Translations under genes and position numbers: made by a program
Notes under the pieces: model-generated
Seen by the model: the letters and a program-made list of their open reading frames with translations, nothing else
Databases searched by the model: none
Told to the model about the DNA's origin: nothing
Virus record (IMG/VR): IMGVR_UViG_3300031456_000215
Span: 1-51,592 of that record
DNA: 51,592 nt
Strand: one strand, 5' to 3'
DNA from: a virus
Shown: positions 7,856 through 15,080 of the stretch, piece by piece
How the letters are laid out: the number at the start of each line of letters is the position of its first letter
Numbering within the stretch: the first letter of the stretch is position 1

Positions 7856-8089
7856 CTAGTACCGGGGCTCGGGGAGCGTCTCCAGGTACTCCAGCCACAC
7901 CTTCACGGCTTTGGATGCGGCGTGGTTCGTGCCGCCCTGTATGACCTCGGTGAATTCGCGGCTCTCCAGACCCCGCCACTCCTCCAGGGTGTGCAACTCC
8001 TGGGGGTCCGCGTAGGTCTTGCCGTTTCCGTCCTCGCTCCACGTCCAGAACTGGGGGCGCTCGGGGATCTGCTTGTTCTTGCTGCTCAT
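7856..8089 (-). CDS. Hypothetical protein, 77 aa
   Basis: ATG at 8089 follows GGAGACTCC-type sequence on the minus strand (GGAG about 7 nt upstream). The product is charged, with a WTWSEDGNGKTYADPQEL start and a C-terminal helix (KAVKVWLEYLETL). No known domain. It shares a terminator with the convergent early operon. Confidence 0.55.
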   Translation of the reverse strand: MSSKNKQIPERPQFWTWSEDGNGKTYADPQELHTLEEWRGLESREFTEVIQGGTNHAASKAVKVWLEYLETLPEPRY

Positions 8090-8147
8090 GGGAGTCTCCT
8101 TGCTCGATGGAATGTTACGCCTGGCAGGCGTAGGAATCTGGTGATGG

Positions 8148-8852
8148 TCAGGCCGCGGCCGGGGCAGTCGCCCGGCCGAGTTCGAGGTTCTCGCGCCAGC
8201 CGGTGCGGGCCCGCTGGATGGTCTTGGGCGAGTGCCCGGTCTTGGCGGCGACCTTGCTGTGCGGGGCTTTGAGGTCGTTCACCACCGCGGCCATTACCTC
8301 CTCGTAAGTCTCCTGGTGCATGTCTTTCGGTGTGGGCCCGAACGGGAGGCCGGGCCGTTCGTCGGCGGCGGGCTCGATCTCGGCCGGGCCGAGGGTGTCC
8401 AGGGCTTCCGGCGAGTCCGGCACGACGACGACCGGCGCGGCCGGGGCCGCGGGGGCGGTCCGCTGGCGACGCTTCCGCTTGGCCTTCTTCGGCTTCCGCG
8501 GGATCAGGAGCATGTGGACGCGCCATCCCACGATGATGACGATGCCGGAGCCCGCGGAGAGCACGACGGGGTTCATTTCGATCATGCCCGCCGCCGCCAA
8601 GTGGGCGGCGATGTTCACCGCGAGCTTGAGGACGATCGTGGTCGCGATGTCCGCACTCCGGTGCGACCAGTAGGCCCCGATGGCGTGGGCGTCAAGGAGG
8701 ACCGGGTACGCCCAGGCGACGAGCGGGGCCCAGTGGAGGGCCACCGCGAACTCGTACTCCGTGGGCATGGTGAGCAGGGTCGCGGCGCAGAGCGCGACCC
8801 ACGGGAGGGCGCGGATGAGACCGGGGGGCTGGGTAGGCTGGGAGGAACGCAT
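8148..8852 (-). CDS. DUF2637/SpdB-like membrane protein with C-terminal helix-turn-helix
   Basis: The ATG at 8852 follows AAGGAG by six bases. The 234-residue protein has about four hydrophobic segments in its first 115 residues (around 15-30, 40-58, 70-90, 95-112). A very basic stretch follows (PRKPKKAKRKRRQR), then a proline/alanine linker, and a terminal helix-turn-helix-like segment (HSKVAAKTGHSPKTIQRA). This layout is common in Streptomyces plasmids, integrative elements and some phages, where related proteins help plasmid spreading or are of unknown role. A TCCTATACCG box lies just upstream. Confidence 0.65.
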   Translation of the reverse strand: MRSSQPTQPPGLIRALPWVALCAATLLTMPTEYEFAVALHWAPLVAWAYPVLLDAHAIGAYWSHRSADIATTIVLKLAVNIAAHLAAAGMIEMNPVVLSAGSGIVIIVGWRVHMLLIPRKPKKAKRKRRQRTAPAAPAAPVVVVPDSPEALDTLGPAEIEPAADERPGLPFGPTPKDMHQETYEEVMAAVVNDLKAPHSKVAAKTGHSPKTIQRARTGWRENLELGRATAPAAA

Positions 8853-8870
8853 GATGCTCCTTGCTTTGAT

Positions 8871-8880
8871 TCCTATACCG
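8871..8880 (-). promoter_or_regulatory. TCCTATACCG box, copy upstream of the membrane-protein gene
   Basis: Read on the minus strand it is CGGTATAGGA, 18 nt before the start codon at 8852. The identical box recurs upstream of minus-strand genes near 24.0, 24.5, 25.8 and 26.2 kb. Here no terminator hairpin precedes it, which favours a promoter or start-associated role for the box itself. Confidence 0.55.
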
Positions 8881-8975
8881 GGTTGATGCTGGATTCGTTG
8901 CGTGAGGCCCCGAGGCCGGTGGTCGCACACCGGCTAAGGGGCCGCCTTTCGTTGAGGGTCAACCTGACAACCAAA

Positions 8976-9018
8976 AGTGTAACCTAGTTATATTTTAAGA
9001 TTACACTGGGGTACACTT
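8976..9018 (+). promoter_or_regulatory. AT-rich promoter/operator region of the antitoxin-like gene
   Basis: Inverted repeats AGTGTAA (8976-8982) and TTACACT (9001-9007) flank an AT-rich core containing TTATATTTTAA. A further TACACT follows at 9012-9017. This arrangement suggests an autoregulatory operator, as is usual for PhD/YefM genes. Confidence 0.5.
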
Positions 9019-9024
9019 CATGGC

Positions 9025-9363
9025 ATGGATGAGGACAACATCGTTGACGTGCCCCTCAAGGAGGCCCGTGGGCCGCTCGGCCAGATCGCGAGGGCTGCCG
9101 CCGAGTCGGGCGAGATCACCCGTCTGACCGACCGGGGTAAGCCGATCGCCGCCATCGTGCCCTTGGAGGTCATGGAGGCGGGTCGGGCGACACTACAGCT
9201 GCCACACGACCAGGAGGCCGCCCTCAAGGAGGAACAGCTACTCCTCGGTGCTCGGATCATGGAAATGTTCAATGACCATGAACGCGAGACGCGGGCGCGG
9301 CGTGCGAAGCAAGAACGGGAGTACTGGAAGGAGCGCGAGGCGGAGAACCGCGGGGACTCCTAG
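9025..9363 (+). CDS. PhD/YefM-type antitoxin-like protein
   Basis: The first ~55 residues match the Phd/YefM DNA-binding fold: VDVPLKEARGPLGQIARAA, then GEITRLTDRGKPIAAIVPLE. The rest is a long acidic/basic helix (KQEREYWKERE), longer than a typical toxin-binding tail. No recognisable RelE, Doc or PIN toxin follows, only a possible 29-residue ORF, so it may be an orphan regulator or an anti-toxin-antitoxin factor. Upstream repeats suggest autoregulation. No strong ribosome site is seen, so a short-leader transcript is possible. Confidence 0.75.
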   Translation: MDEDNIVDVPLKEARGPLGQIARAAAESGEITRLTDRGKPIAAIVPLEVMEAGRATLQLPHDQEAALKEEQLLLGARIMEMFNDHERETRARRAKQEREYWKEREAENRGDS

Positions 9364-9365
9364 GC

Positions 9366-9455
9366 TTGGTCGAGCGCTGGGAGGCGGAGAAGGCCCACAT
9401 GACCAAACTCCGCCGGGAGCGGCAGGGGCGGGACGCCGAGGGCCACGGGGAGTAG
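9366..9455 (+). CDS. Possible 29-aa protein after the antitoxin
   Basis: A TTG-started frame begins two bases after the antitoxin stop and encodes a highly charged helix (ERWEAEKAHMTKLRRER). It is adjacent to the antitoxin and ends before a terminator. It is too short to assign and could be chance. Confidence 0.25.
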   Translation: MVERWEAEKAHMTKLRRERQGRDAEGHGE

Positions 9456-9461
9456 AGATCA

Positions 9462-9485
9462 GGCGGGCCGGGAAACCGGCCCGCC
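9462..9485. terminator. Terminator hairpin between convergent genes
   Basis: GGCGGGCCGG pairs perfectly with CCGGCCCGCC around a GAAA loop. It separates the antitoxin gene from the hemC operon. Confidence 0.8.
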
Positions 9486-9491
9486 CTTCTA

Positions 9492-10415
9492 GTGTTCGAT
9501 GGCGGCGATCACGCCGCGCGCACCCTGGCGGACGAGAGAGAGGGCCACGGCCGTACCAAGGTCGGCGGGCTCCAGGGCCCCCGCGGTCTCGACGGCTTCG
9601 AGCACCTGCGTCCCGTCCGAGGAGTACACCGCACCGCGGAGGACGAGTTCCCCATCCACTTCTTGCGCGTGCCCGGCAATCGGGGACCCGCAGTGTCCTT
9701 GAAGGACGTGAAGCATGGTGCGCTCTGCAACGGTCGTACGGCGGGTTGCCGGGTCGTCCAGGGCGGCAAGCAGGTTCAGGGTGTCCTTGTCGTCCTCACG
9801 GCATTGAAGGGCCAGGACACCCGCGCCGACCGGAGACAGGATCGCATCGGGCCCGAACACCTCGGTGATGTCGCTGGCGTGGCCGATGCGCTCCAGACCA
9901 GAGACGGCAAGGACTGCGGCGTCTACTTCCCCGGCGAAGAGCTTCTCCAACCTGCGGTTCACGTTGCCGCGGAACAGGACGTATTCGAGGTCGGACCGGA
10001 GGCGCGCGAGCTGGGCGCGGCGGCGCACCGAGGAGGTGCCGACGCGGGCTCCGGTCGGGAGTTGCTCGAAGGTGAGCCCGGTCGGGCTCACCAGTGCGTC
10101 TCGAACGTCGTCGCGTTCGAGGTAGGCGGCGATCACCATGCCCGCGGGCAAAGGCACGTCACCGGGCATGTCCTTGACGCAGTGCACCGCAACGTCGGCC
10201 GAGCCCCCGGCGAGAACGGCGTCTACTTCTTTGATGAAGTGGCCTTTACCGCCCAGCTCCACCAGGGCCCCGGTCCACTTGTCCGCAGTAGTGGTGATCG
10301 GGACGACCTCGGTGTCCAGGTCGGGCTCGATCTTGGCGAGCAGGGCCCGGAGCCGTTCGACTTGGGCGAGCGCCATCGGCGACGAGCGGGACACGATCCG
10401 CAGGAGTCGGCTCAT
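9492..10415 (-). CDS. hemC: Hydroxymethylbilane synthase (porphobilinogen deaminase) paralogue 1
   Basis: This 307-residue protein aligns along the whole HemC family. It has the N-terminal [14 protein letters not shown], the GGKGHFIKE loop, AVHCVKDMP with catalytic aspartate 82, [11 protein letters not shown] for substrate carboxylates, FRGNV, and a cofactor cysteine at residue 242. The family enzyme joins four porphobilinogens into the linear tetrapyrrole of heme/B12 synthesis. The cofactor loop is unusual: [13 protein letters not shown] replaces the common EGGCQVPIG form. ATG at 10415 lies 68 bp after the NUDIX stop. No other tetrapyrrole gene is present, so the role on a phage is unclear. 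Confidence 0.9.
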
Positions 10416-10483
10416 CCTCGCAGGGTAGTCCCACGCTGGGCCTGGGTCGCAGGGCCACGCGGGCACCATCGCCGCCGTCACTC

Positions 10484-10942
10484 CTACGGGCCTGGGGCCG
10501 ACTCGACGTATCCCAGAGCGGCCCCTTCGCTCCAGGCCCGGAGACGTTCGGACGCGTCGGGGTGAAGGAGCCGCAAGGCGTCGGCGGGCTCGGCCCAGGT
10601 CCAAGCGTCAAGCTCGGCCTCTTGCAGCCGGATCTGATCGGCGAGGCGCTCGTGGAAGTGGACACCGAGGTCAAAGACGAACGTGAACCTAGCGCGGGAG
10701 CCCTCGCGCTTCGGCGGGTTCCATCCGACAACGAGGAGCCCAACCGGTTCGAGGTCGATCCCAAGTTCCTCGCGGACTTCGCGGCGGCACGCTGCGGCCG
10801 GGGACTCGCCTGCCTCGATCAGGCCCCCTGGTATATGCCACCAGCGGCCGTCCCCGGTCGGGCGGACGATCAGCCACCGGCCACGGCGGTCGCGGGCGAG
10901 GCCGCGCGCCGTGGCCGGGTGCGCGGGAGCTGGGCGCTTCAC
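10484..10942 (-). CDS. NUDIX hydrolase between two hemC paralogues
   Basis: The 152-residue protein carries an intact NUDIX box (residues ~40-62): G, five residues, E, seven residues, then REVREELGI. Its first strand is [16 protein letters not shown] and the approach to the box is [18 protein letters not shown] enzymes hydrolyse nucleoside diphosphates linked to another group; the substrate cannot be read here. A GTG start overlaps the stop of the upstream hemC by four bases, so the two are translationally coupled. NUDIX genes also occur on Streptomyces integrative elements, for example pif of pSAM2, where one gives transfer immunity. Confidence 0.88.
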   Translation of the reverse strand: MKRPAPAHPATARGLARDRRGRWLIVRPTGDGRWWHIPGGLIEAGESPAAACRREVREELGIDLEPVGLLVVGWNPPKREGSRARFTFVFDLGVHFHERLADQIRLQEAELDAWTWAEPADALRLLHPDASERLRAWSEGAALGYVESAPGP

Positions 10943-11925
10943 TTCTTGGTGGAGGCGATCAGGCGGCGGGCTCCTTGCTGGAGCAGGTCAGCGGCCACGA
11001 CCGCGCCGAGCGTGTTCGGATCGTCGGCCGGGCCCCACGCTTGCGCCCGGACCCACCGGCTTCCGTCTCGGTTGAACACCATACCGAACAGCGAGAGCTT
11101 CCCGTCGAGCGTGGTGTGGCAGTGACCGGCTATCGGGGAATTGCAATGCCCTTGGAGCATGTGGAGCATCATGCGCTCGGCCGTGATGAGCTGGGCAGTC
11201 TGGTCGTGGTTGATCTCGGCGAGGGCGCGCATCACCGACTCGTCAGCGCTGCGGGCCTGGACGGCGATGACGGCTGCACCCACCGCCGGGGCGATCACGG
11301 GCCGCCCTTCCGCGGCCTCCATCGTCGGAAGGACTTCGGTGATCCGGTCGTCCAGTCCGATGCGCTCCAAGCCGGTGCGGGCGAGCACGATCGCGTCATA
11401 CTCCCCGGCGTCGAGCTTCCCCACCCGCGCGTCGATGCCACCGCGGATGTACTCGATCTCCAGGTCCGGCCGCCACAGGTGGAGCTGTGCGCGGCGGCGC
11501 ACCGCCGAAGTGCCGATCTTCGCCCCTTCGGTCAAGTCGGCGATCTGGACGCCCTCACGGGCGATCACGACATCGTGCACGTCCCCGCGCTCAAGGAACG
11601 CCCCGAACTCGGTGCCCGTGGGCAAGGGCACATCACCGGGAACGTCCTTCATGGAGTGAACGGCGAGGTCGATGCGCCCAGCCAGCAACTGCTGGTCGAT
11701 CTCCTTCGTGAAGTTGCCCTTCCCGCCGAGCTTGGCGAGTTCCCCGGTCCACAAGTCCGCGGAAGTCTTGATGCCCACGGTCTCGACTTCGAGTCCAGGG
11801 ACGATCGCTTTGAGGGCGTTGATGACGCGCTCGGTCTGGGCGAGGGCGAGAGGGGTGGTTCTGGTACCGATGCGCAACGGGGCACCATTCAGACGCTCGG
11901 TGAGGCTGCTTGCGATCAGGTTCAT
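10939..11925 (-). CDS. hemC: Hydroxymethylbilane synthase paralogue 2, diverged
   Basis: At 328 residues it is the first gene of the hemC-NUDIX-hemC operon. It keeps the HemC framework: IGTRTTPLALAQTE, GGKGNFTKE, AVHSMKDVP (aspartate 94), GTSAVRRRAQL, and a cysteine in LQGHCNSPIAGHC at residue 261. Two departures stand out. The RGNV segment reads RGGI, and the usual C-terminal-domain ECR triplet reads QAR. It may be a regulatory or altered-specificity relative. ATG at 11925 follows AAAGGAG about 10 nt upstream. The sequence differs strongly from copy 1, so this is not a recent duplication. Confidence 0.88.
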   Translation of the reverse strand: MNLIASSLTERLNGAPLRIGTRTTPLALAQTERVINALKAIVPGLEVETVGIKTSADLWTGELAKLGGKGNFTKEIDQQLLAGRIDLAVHSMKDVPGDVPLPTGTEFGAFLERGDVHDVVIAREGVQIADLTEGAKIGTSAVRRRAQLHLWRPDLEIEYIRGGIDARVGKLDAGEYDAIVLARTGLERIGLDDRITEVLPTMEAAEGRPVIAPAVGAAVIAVQARSADESVMRALAEINHDQTAQLITAERMMLHMLQGHCNSPIAGHCHTTLDGKLSLFGMVFNRDGSRWVRAQAWGPADDPNTLGAVVAADLLQQGARRLIASTKK

Positions 11926-12228
11926 GGGGTGTTGTGCTCCTTTGTGTGGCAGTCGATCACATCAGGTTGCGGCGGGGATCGGTGTCGGCAAGCCGACAAG
12001 ACTCGGGTGGGGCAGCCGCACCGAGTGAAAACACCTCGCATATCCAATGGATATGACGGTTCGATGCGACTGCCCCAGGGAGCGAGAGGATTGCGGACTC
12101 CGCACACTCCCCGCTGGTGGCCGCCGCTTCCTGCGGCGGTGGCGGTTATGGAGTTGTGGGGGTGGGGCCGCCGCCAGTGGGAGGCACGGGCGGCGGCCCC
12201 GTTCGGGGAGGACGGGCTCCTCCCCGGT
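11926..12228. other. Control region upstream of the hemC operon
   Basis: About 300 bp without a convincing gene, between the small-protein operon and the hemC operon, both on the minus strand. It contains GTCGGCAAGCCGAC near 11986-11999, a perfect hairpin of 6-bp arms that could serve as an operator or terminator, and a TATCCAATGGATA palindrome at 12040-12052. Neither was tied to a promoter. Confidence 0.4.
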
Positions 12229-12480
12229 CTATGGCTGCCGCTGGGCGGTCAGCGATATGAGGTGCTCGGCCTGATCGGCGATCCACTCCTGAACCGCGTC
12301 GTGGTCGACCGCGGCATCAGAGGCGATGCCCCCGTATCCCAACAGACGCCCGGTCGCCTCGTAGACCTCGAACTCGGCGACCACTACCTCCTCACCGGAC
12401 ATCAGGGTCCGGGCCTGGTAGGCATTCGGCTTGGAGTCGGGTTCGATCCCGAGCCACAGCAATCCCGCATCGAAGGCCAT
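12229..12480 (-). CDS. Hypothetical protein, 83 aa
   Basis: This is the last gene of the minus-strand small-protein operon. The ATG at 12480 shares one base with the stop of the membrane-protein gene. The product has a beta-rich start (MAFDAGLLWLGIEPD, then VVVAEFEVYEATG) and a C-terminal helix. No family recognised. Confidence 0.6.
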   Translation of the reverse strand: MAFDAGLLWLGIEPDSKPNAYQARTLMSGEEVVVAEFEVYEATGRLLGYGGIASDAAVDHDAVQEWIADQAEHLISLTAQRQP

Positions 12481-12944
12481 CAGACCGCCTCCCCAAGCGC
12501 ATTCCCGATCGCGCACCCGCCGACGAGAACCGTGGTCACGATCGCGGTCAGGGACAAGACCATTCGACGCGGCGTTGAGGTCCGCGGGGTCGAAGTGTTT
12601 CCGGTCAGCAGGATCGCCGATCCGGCGATGATGGCGACCAGACCGGCGAGGACGCCGGGCCCGGCTTGGGCCGGGGCGAGGAGTAGGTACGGGCTGAAAT
12701 GCATCTCGGCGGCAATCCCCGAGATGATGGCGAGGGTTGAGAAGAGGATGCGCCGGGCTTGCTTTCCGGCCTTGATTCGGTCGATCCAACGCTGAATGTC
12801 GAAGTTCGCGCCGAAGGCGTAGACCGCCAACATCTGAATACCGATGAAGATGACGAGGAGCACGGCGAGGGAGACGCCCACGTTGCGGAGGATTTCGAGG
12901 ATCGGGTCCCACAGTTCCGCGGTGACGTTGCGGTTCTCGTTCAT
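12480..12944 (-). CDS. Four-helix membrane protein, 154 aa
   Basis: Hydrophobic segments lie at about residues 22-42 (SLAVLLVIFIGIQMLAVYAF), 65-82, 92-112 and 127-147. A basic cytoplasmic-looking loop (RIKAGKQARR) follows the first and a threonine/serine-rich loop precedes the last. ATG at 12944 is preceded by GGAGG at 10 nt; an in-frame ATG at 12953 is possible. It is coupled to the upstream gene by ATGA and to the downstream gene by TGATG. It may be the membrane effector or anchor of this operon, but no known superinfection-exclusion family is recognisable. Confidence 0.65.
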   Translation of the reverse strand: MNENRNVTAELWDPILEILRNVGVSLAVLLVIFIGIQMLAVYAFGANFDIQRWIDRIKAGKQARRILFSTLAIISGIAAEMHFSPYLLLAPAQAGPGVLAGLVAIIAGSAILLTGNTSTPRTSTPRRMVLSLTAIVTTVLVGGCAIGNALGEAV

Positions 12945-13336
12945 GACCTCCATACCTCCAGGTCTTCCACCTCGAAGTCGTACCGGCACGCCGGGTCCTT
13001 GACGAACCCGTGGTCAGCGGGGAGAAAATTGCCCTCGGTGATAGATCGGGCGAGGGCCTTAAGGCATTTGATGATGCCGCCATCCACGAGGTTGTATTGC
13101 CTGATGCCGATGTCGTGCGCGGCAGGCAGCCAGCGCCGGATCGGGCCGCCGGTGGCGGGGATGATGACGGCTCCGAGTTCGTTCGACTCATTGCCGTCGA
13201 CGGCGGTGAACTCGAACCGGATACCGCTGGCCTCGTCGGCATCGTGCCTGATGTGGAGATTCCGGTTATTGCGCCGGATGGTGCCGAGCCGGACAATGCC
13301 GGTTATCTCGTCTGTGTCCGGGTTGATGGTGTCCAT
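12941..13336 (-). CDS. Hypothetical protein, 131 aa
   Basis: The product begins MDTINPDTDEITGI and has alternating strands and turns (TIRRNNRNLHIRHD, then GIRFEFTAVDG), with an RRWLPAAHDIGIRQYNL segment. ATG 13336 is chosen; a GTG at 13357 in frame is possible. It overlaps the membrane-protein gene by four bases. No motif recognised. Confidence 0.55.
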   Translation of the reverse strand: MDTINPDTDEITGIVRLGTIRRNNRNLHIRHDADEASGIRFEFTAVDGNESNELGAVIIPATGGPIRRWLPAAHDIGIRQYNLVDGGIIKCLKALARSITEGNFLPADHGFVKDPACRYDFEVEDLEVWRS

Positions 13337-13404
13337 TGGCGGGGTGTGAGTCCTCACTACATATTGATGATCATAATTGTCCTATGTGGTGTGTGATGTG
13401 GTGA

Positions 13405-13478
13405 CCGGGTGCGGCGCGGGGCAGACGGCCCGGCACGGGATTCAGGCCGCCGAAACAGGGTCCCCACGCCGCACCCGG
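13405..13478. terminator. Long imperfect hairpin with 17-bp arms
   Basis: The left arm 13405-13421 (CCGGGTGCGGCGCGGGG) pairs with the right arm 13462-13478 (CCCCACGCCGCACCCGG) with one mismatch, around a 40-nt loop that can itself fold. It lies just beyond the stop at 13483 on the minus strand and may terminate or attenuate transcription inside the operon. Confidence 0.5.
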
Positions 13479-13482
13479 AGTC

Positions 13483-13788
13483 TTACGGAGTCGGCTCGGC
13501 CTGCTGGGTCGCGCCGGGGCGCGGCACGTAGACGCGGCGGGCCGCTTCGCGAATGGCCGGGCGGGTCTTGTTCCCGCGCGGGTCGCGGTCGTCCGCGCCG
13601 ATCCGATCGTGATAGGCGAAGTTGGGGTAGAGGAGCGGGCCGTGCTCATGCTCGAAATTGAAGGCATTCGCCGCCCAGGTCTCACCAGGCATTTCGTGGA
13701 TCTGGACCAATCCTGGGTCAGCCTGCTGGAACCGCAGCCGCATTCCGGCAATCTCGACCTCAATGGGCCCGCTCGCTACCTCCGCCAT
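13483..13788 (-). CDS. Hypothetical protein, 101 aa
   Basis: ATG at 13788 lies two bases after the preceding gene's stop. The product starts MAEVASGPIEVEIAGMRLRF, continues with an aromatic/histidine-rich middle (FNFEHEHGPLLYPNFAYHD) and ends proline-rich. The histidines may bind metal, but there is no family assignment. Confidence 0.55.
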   Translation of the reverse strand: MAEVASGPIEVEIAGMRLRFQQADPGLVQIHEMPGETWAANAFNFEHEHGPLLYPNFAYHDRIGADDRDPRGNKTRPAIREAARRVYVPRPGATQQAEPTP

Positions 13789-13790
13789 GG

Positions 13791-14090
13791 CTAGGCTCGC
13801 TTTTCCGCAGGCCGCTTCAACTGCAACGCCTTGTCCACAGCGGCCTGCTTGGCGTCCCCGCTCCAATCATCGGGGCACAGCTCCCAAACCGGTGCCTCCG
13901 AGTCCAGGCCCGTCACGAGGGCGACACCGGGTCGCATCTCGGGGTGGACGCTGGAATAGCTCACCCGGTTTGCTGTGTGGTCCGCCTTGCCGGGCTGGGC
14001 GGGGTCGACGGGGAGGTACGCGCGGAGCTGTCCAACGCCTTTCACCACGATTTCCCCGATGCATACCCACGTGTCAGTCTCGGTCGTCAT
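13791..14090 (-). CDS. Hypothetical protein, 99 aa
   Basis: ATG at 14090 overlaps the previous stop by four bases. The sequence is mixed alpha/beta (TDTWVCIGEIVVKGVGQLRA, then VWELCPDDWSGDAK) with a basic C-terminus. Unknown function. Tight spacing on both sides marks it as part of the operon. Confidence 0.55.
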   Translation of the reverse strand: MTTETDTWVCIGEIVVKGVGQLRAYLPVDPAQPGKADHTANRVSYSSVHPEMRPGVALVTGLDSEAPVWELCPDDWSGDAKQAAVDKALQLKRPAEKRA

Positions 14091-14461
14091 GACTGGTCCT
14101 CTCGCATGTCGTTGCTCTGCTTGATTTCCCACAGGGACCCGTACGCGTCGTACAAGGCGAGCGCGTACCCCATAAGGAAATTCGATTGGGCAGGGGGGCT
14201 GAGGCGGTCCTGGTAGCTGGGGGCGGCCTGGAGGCCCCCGTCGCGGCCGGAGAACTGCGCGGTGGCACATGGGGCATCACTGCGGACCCCGAGGTCGTAG
14301 AACAACACGTTCTCGTCACCGGCCCGCACCAGAGCACGGAACCGGACCAGTTGACCCGCTGCGTCCGCCATCGAGAAGTTGCCCACGCCGACACCGCGCA
14401 TGAGCAGGGAACCAGCAATCTTGGTGGTCGAGGCCGTGACCCGTTTGATTCTGCGTTTCAT
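14087..14461 (-). CDS. Hypothetical protein, 124 aa
   Basis: The N-terminus is basic (MKRRIKRVTASTTK). A compact domain follows with GNFSMADAAGQLVRFRALVR and FYDLGVRSDAPCATAQF, and the C-terminal helix region contains FLMGYALALYDAYGSLWEI. It overlaps both neighbours by four bases. Not recognised. Confidence 0.58.
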   Translation of the reverse strand: MKRRIKRVTASTTKIAGSLLMRGVGVGNFSMADAAGQLVRFRALVRAGDENVLFYDLGVRSDAPCATAQFSGRDGGLQAAPSYQDRLSPPAQSNFLMGYALALYDAYGSLWEIKQSNDMREDQS

Positions 14462-14760
14462 CGCGTTCCCTCAGTCATGTAGTGCTCCGGGTGGTGCTGC
14501 CGGTAGAAAGCGACGGCCGCCATCGTGACGGCATCGCTGGCCTCGTGGAGGCCGGGGATGAGGGTGTTGTCGAAGATTTGGAGTCGCGGTGCCTGGATGG
14601 TGCCGTTGTCGATCCGATCGACTTCGCCCGCGCGCGGGCTTGCCGCGCCGCGGCGGGAGAGGTACACCCGCGAGTCACCTAGGAGCGCGGTCAACCGCAT
14701 GGGCAGGTCAGCAACCGTGGTGTCTATGGAGCGCACGTCGCCCCGGCTCGGCAGACCCAT
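14458..14760 (-). CDS. Hypothetical protein, 100 aa
   Basis: The start at 14760 (MGLPSRGDVRSID) lies two bases after the upstream stop; longer in-frame extensions run into the neighbour and are not credible. The middle is beta-rich (RLTALLGDSRVYLSRRG) and a helix ends AAVAFYRQHHPEHY. Unknown function. Confidence 0.55.
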   Translation of the reverse strand: MGLPSRGDVRSIDTTVADLPMRLTALLGDSRVYLSRRGAASPRAGEVDRIDNGTIQAPRLQIFDNTLIPGLHEASDAVTMAAVAFYRQHHPEHYMTEGTR

Positions 14761-14762
14761 CG

Positions 14763-15080
14763 TTAGACCCGCCCCGGTTGCCGCAGGTTCAACCGCTGGG
14801 CGATCTGGGCGAGCAGGACCTTCTCGGCCCACCCGTGGATGTAACAGGTCCCGTAGTTGCTCCACAGGGGCATCAGGGCCCCGTCGTAGCGGATCAGGAC
14901 CGTTCCCAGGCGGACCACGGCCCGTTTCGGGGTGAGGCCGCGGCATTCGAGCAGGTTCCGGCTGGTCCAGGTGGTCTTGCCGGTCTTGCTGATGGGCTCG
15001 AACTTTGGGAAGTCGAACCTCGCGGAGACAAGCAGGCTCCCGGCGACCGCACTCATGTCGATCACATTCGGGCTGCTCAT
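14763..15080 (-). CDS. Hypothetical protein, 105 aa
   Basis: The protein reads as a small beta-rich domain (SLLVSARFDFPKFEP, WTSRNLLECRGLTPKRAVV, TVLIRYDGALMPLWSNY) with a terminal helix (AEKVLLAQIAQRLNL). ATG at 15080 overlaps the upstream gene by four bases. No family recognised. Confidence 0.58.
   Translation of the reverse strand: MSSPNVIDMSAVAGSLLVSARFDFPKFEPISKTGKTTWTSRNLLECRGLTPKRAVVRLGTVLIRYDGALMPLWSNYGTCYIHGWAEKVLLAQIAQRLNLRQPGRV

Noticed and set aside
10975-12795. Plus-strand frame of 606 codons opposite hemC and the membrane-protein gene
   Set aside because: It lies antisense to a clear HemC gene, has low-complexity composition and no ribosome site.
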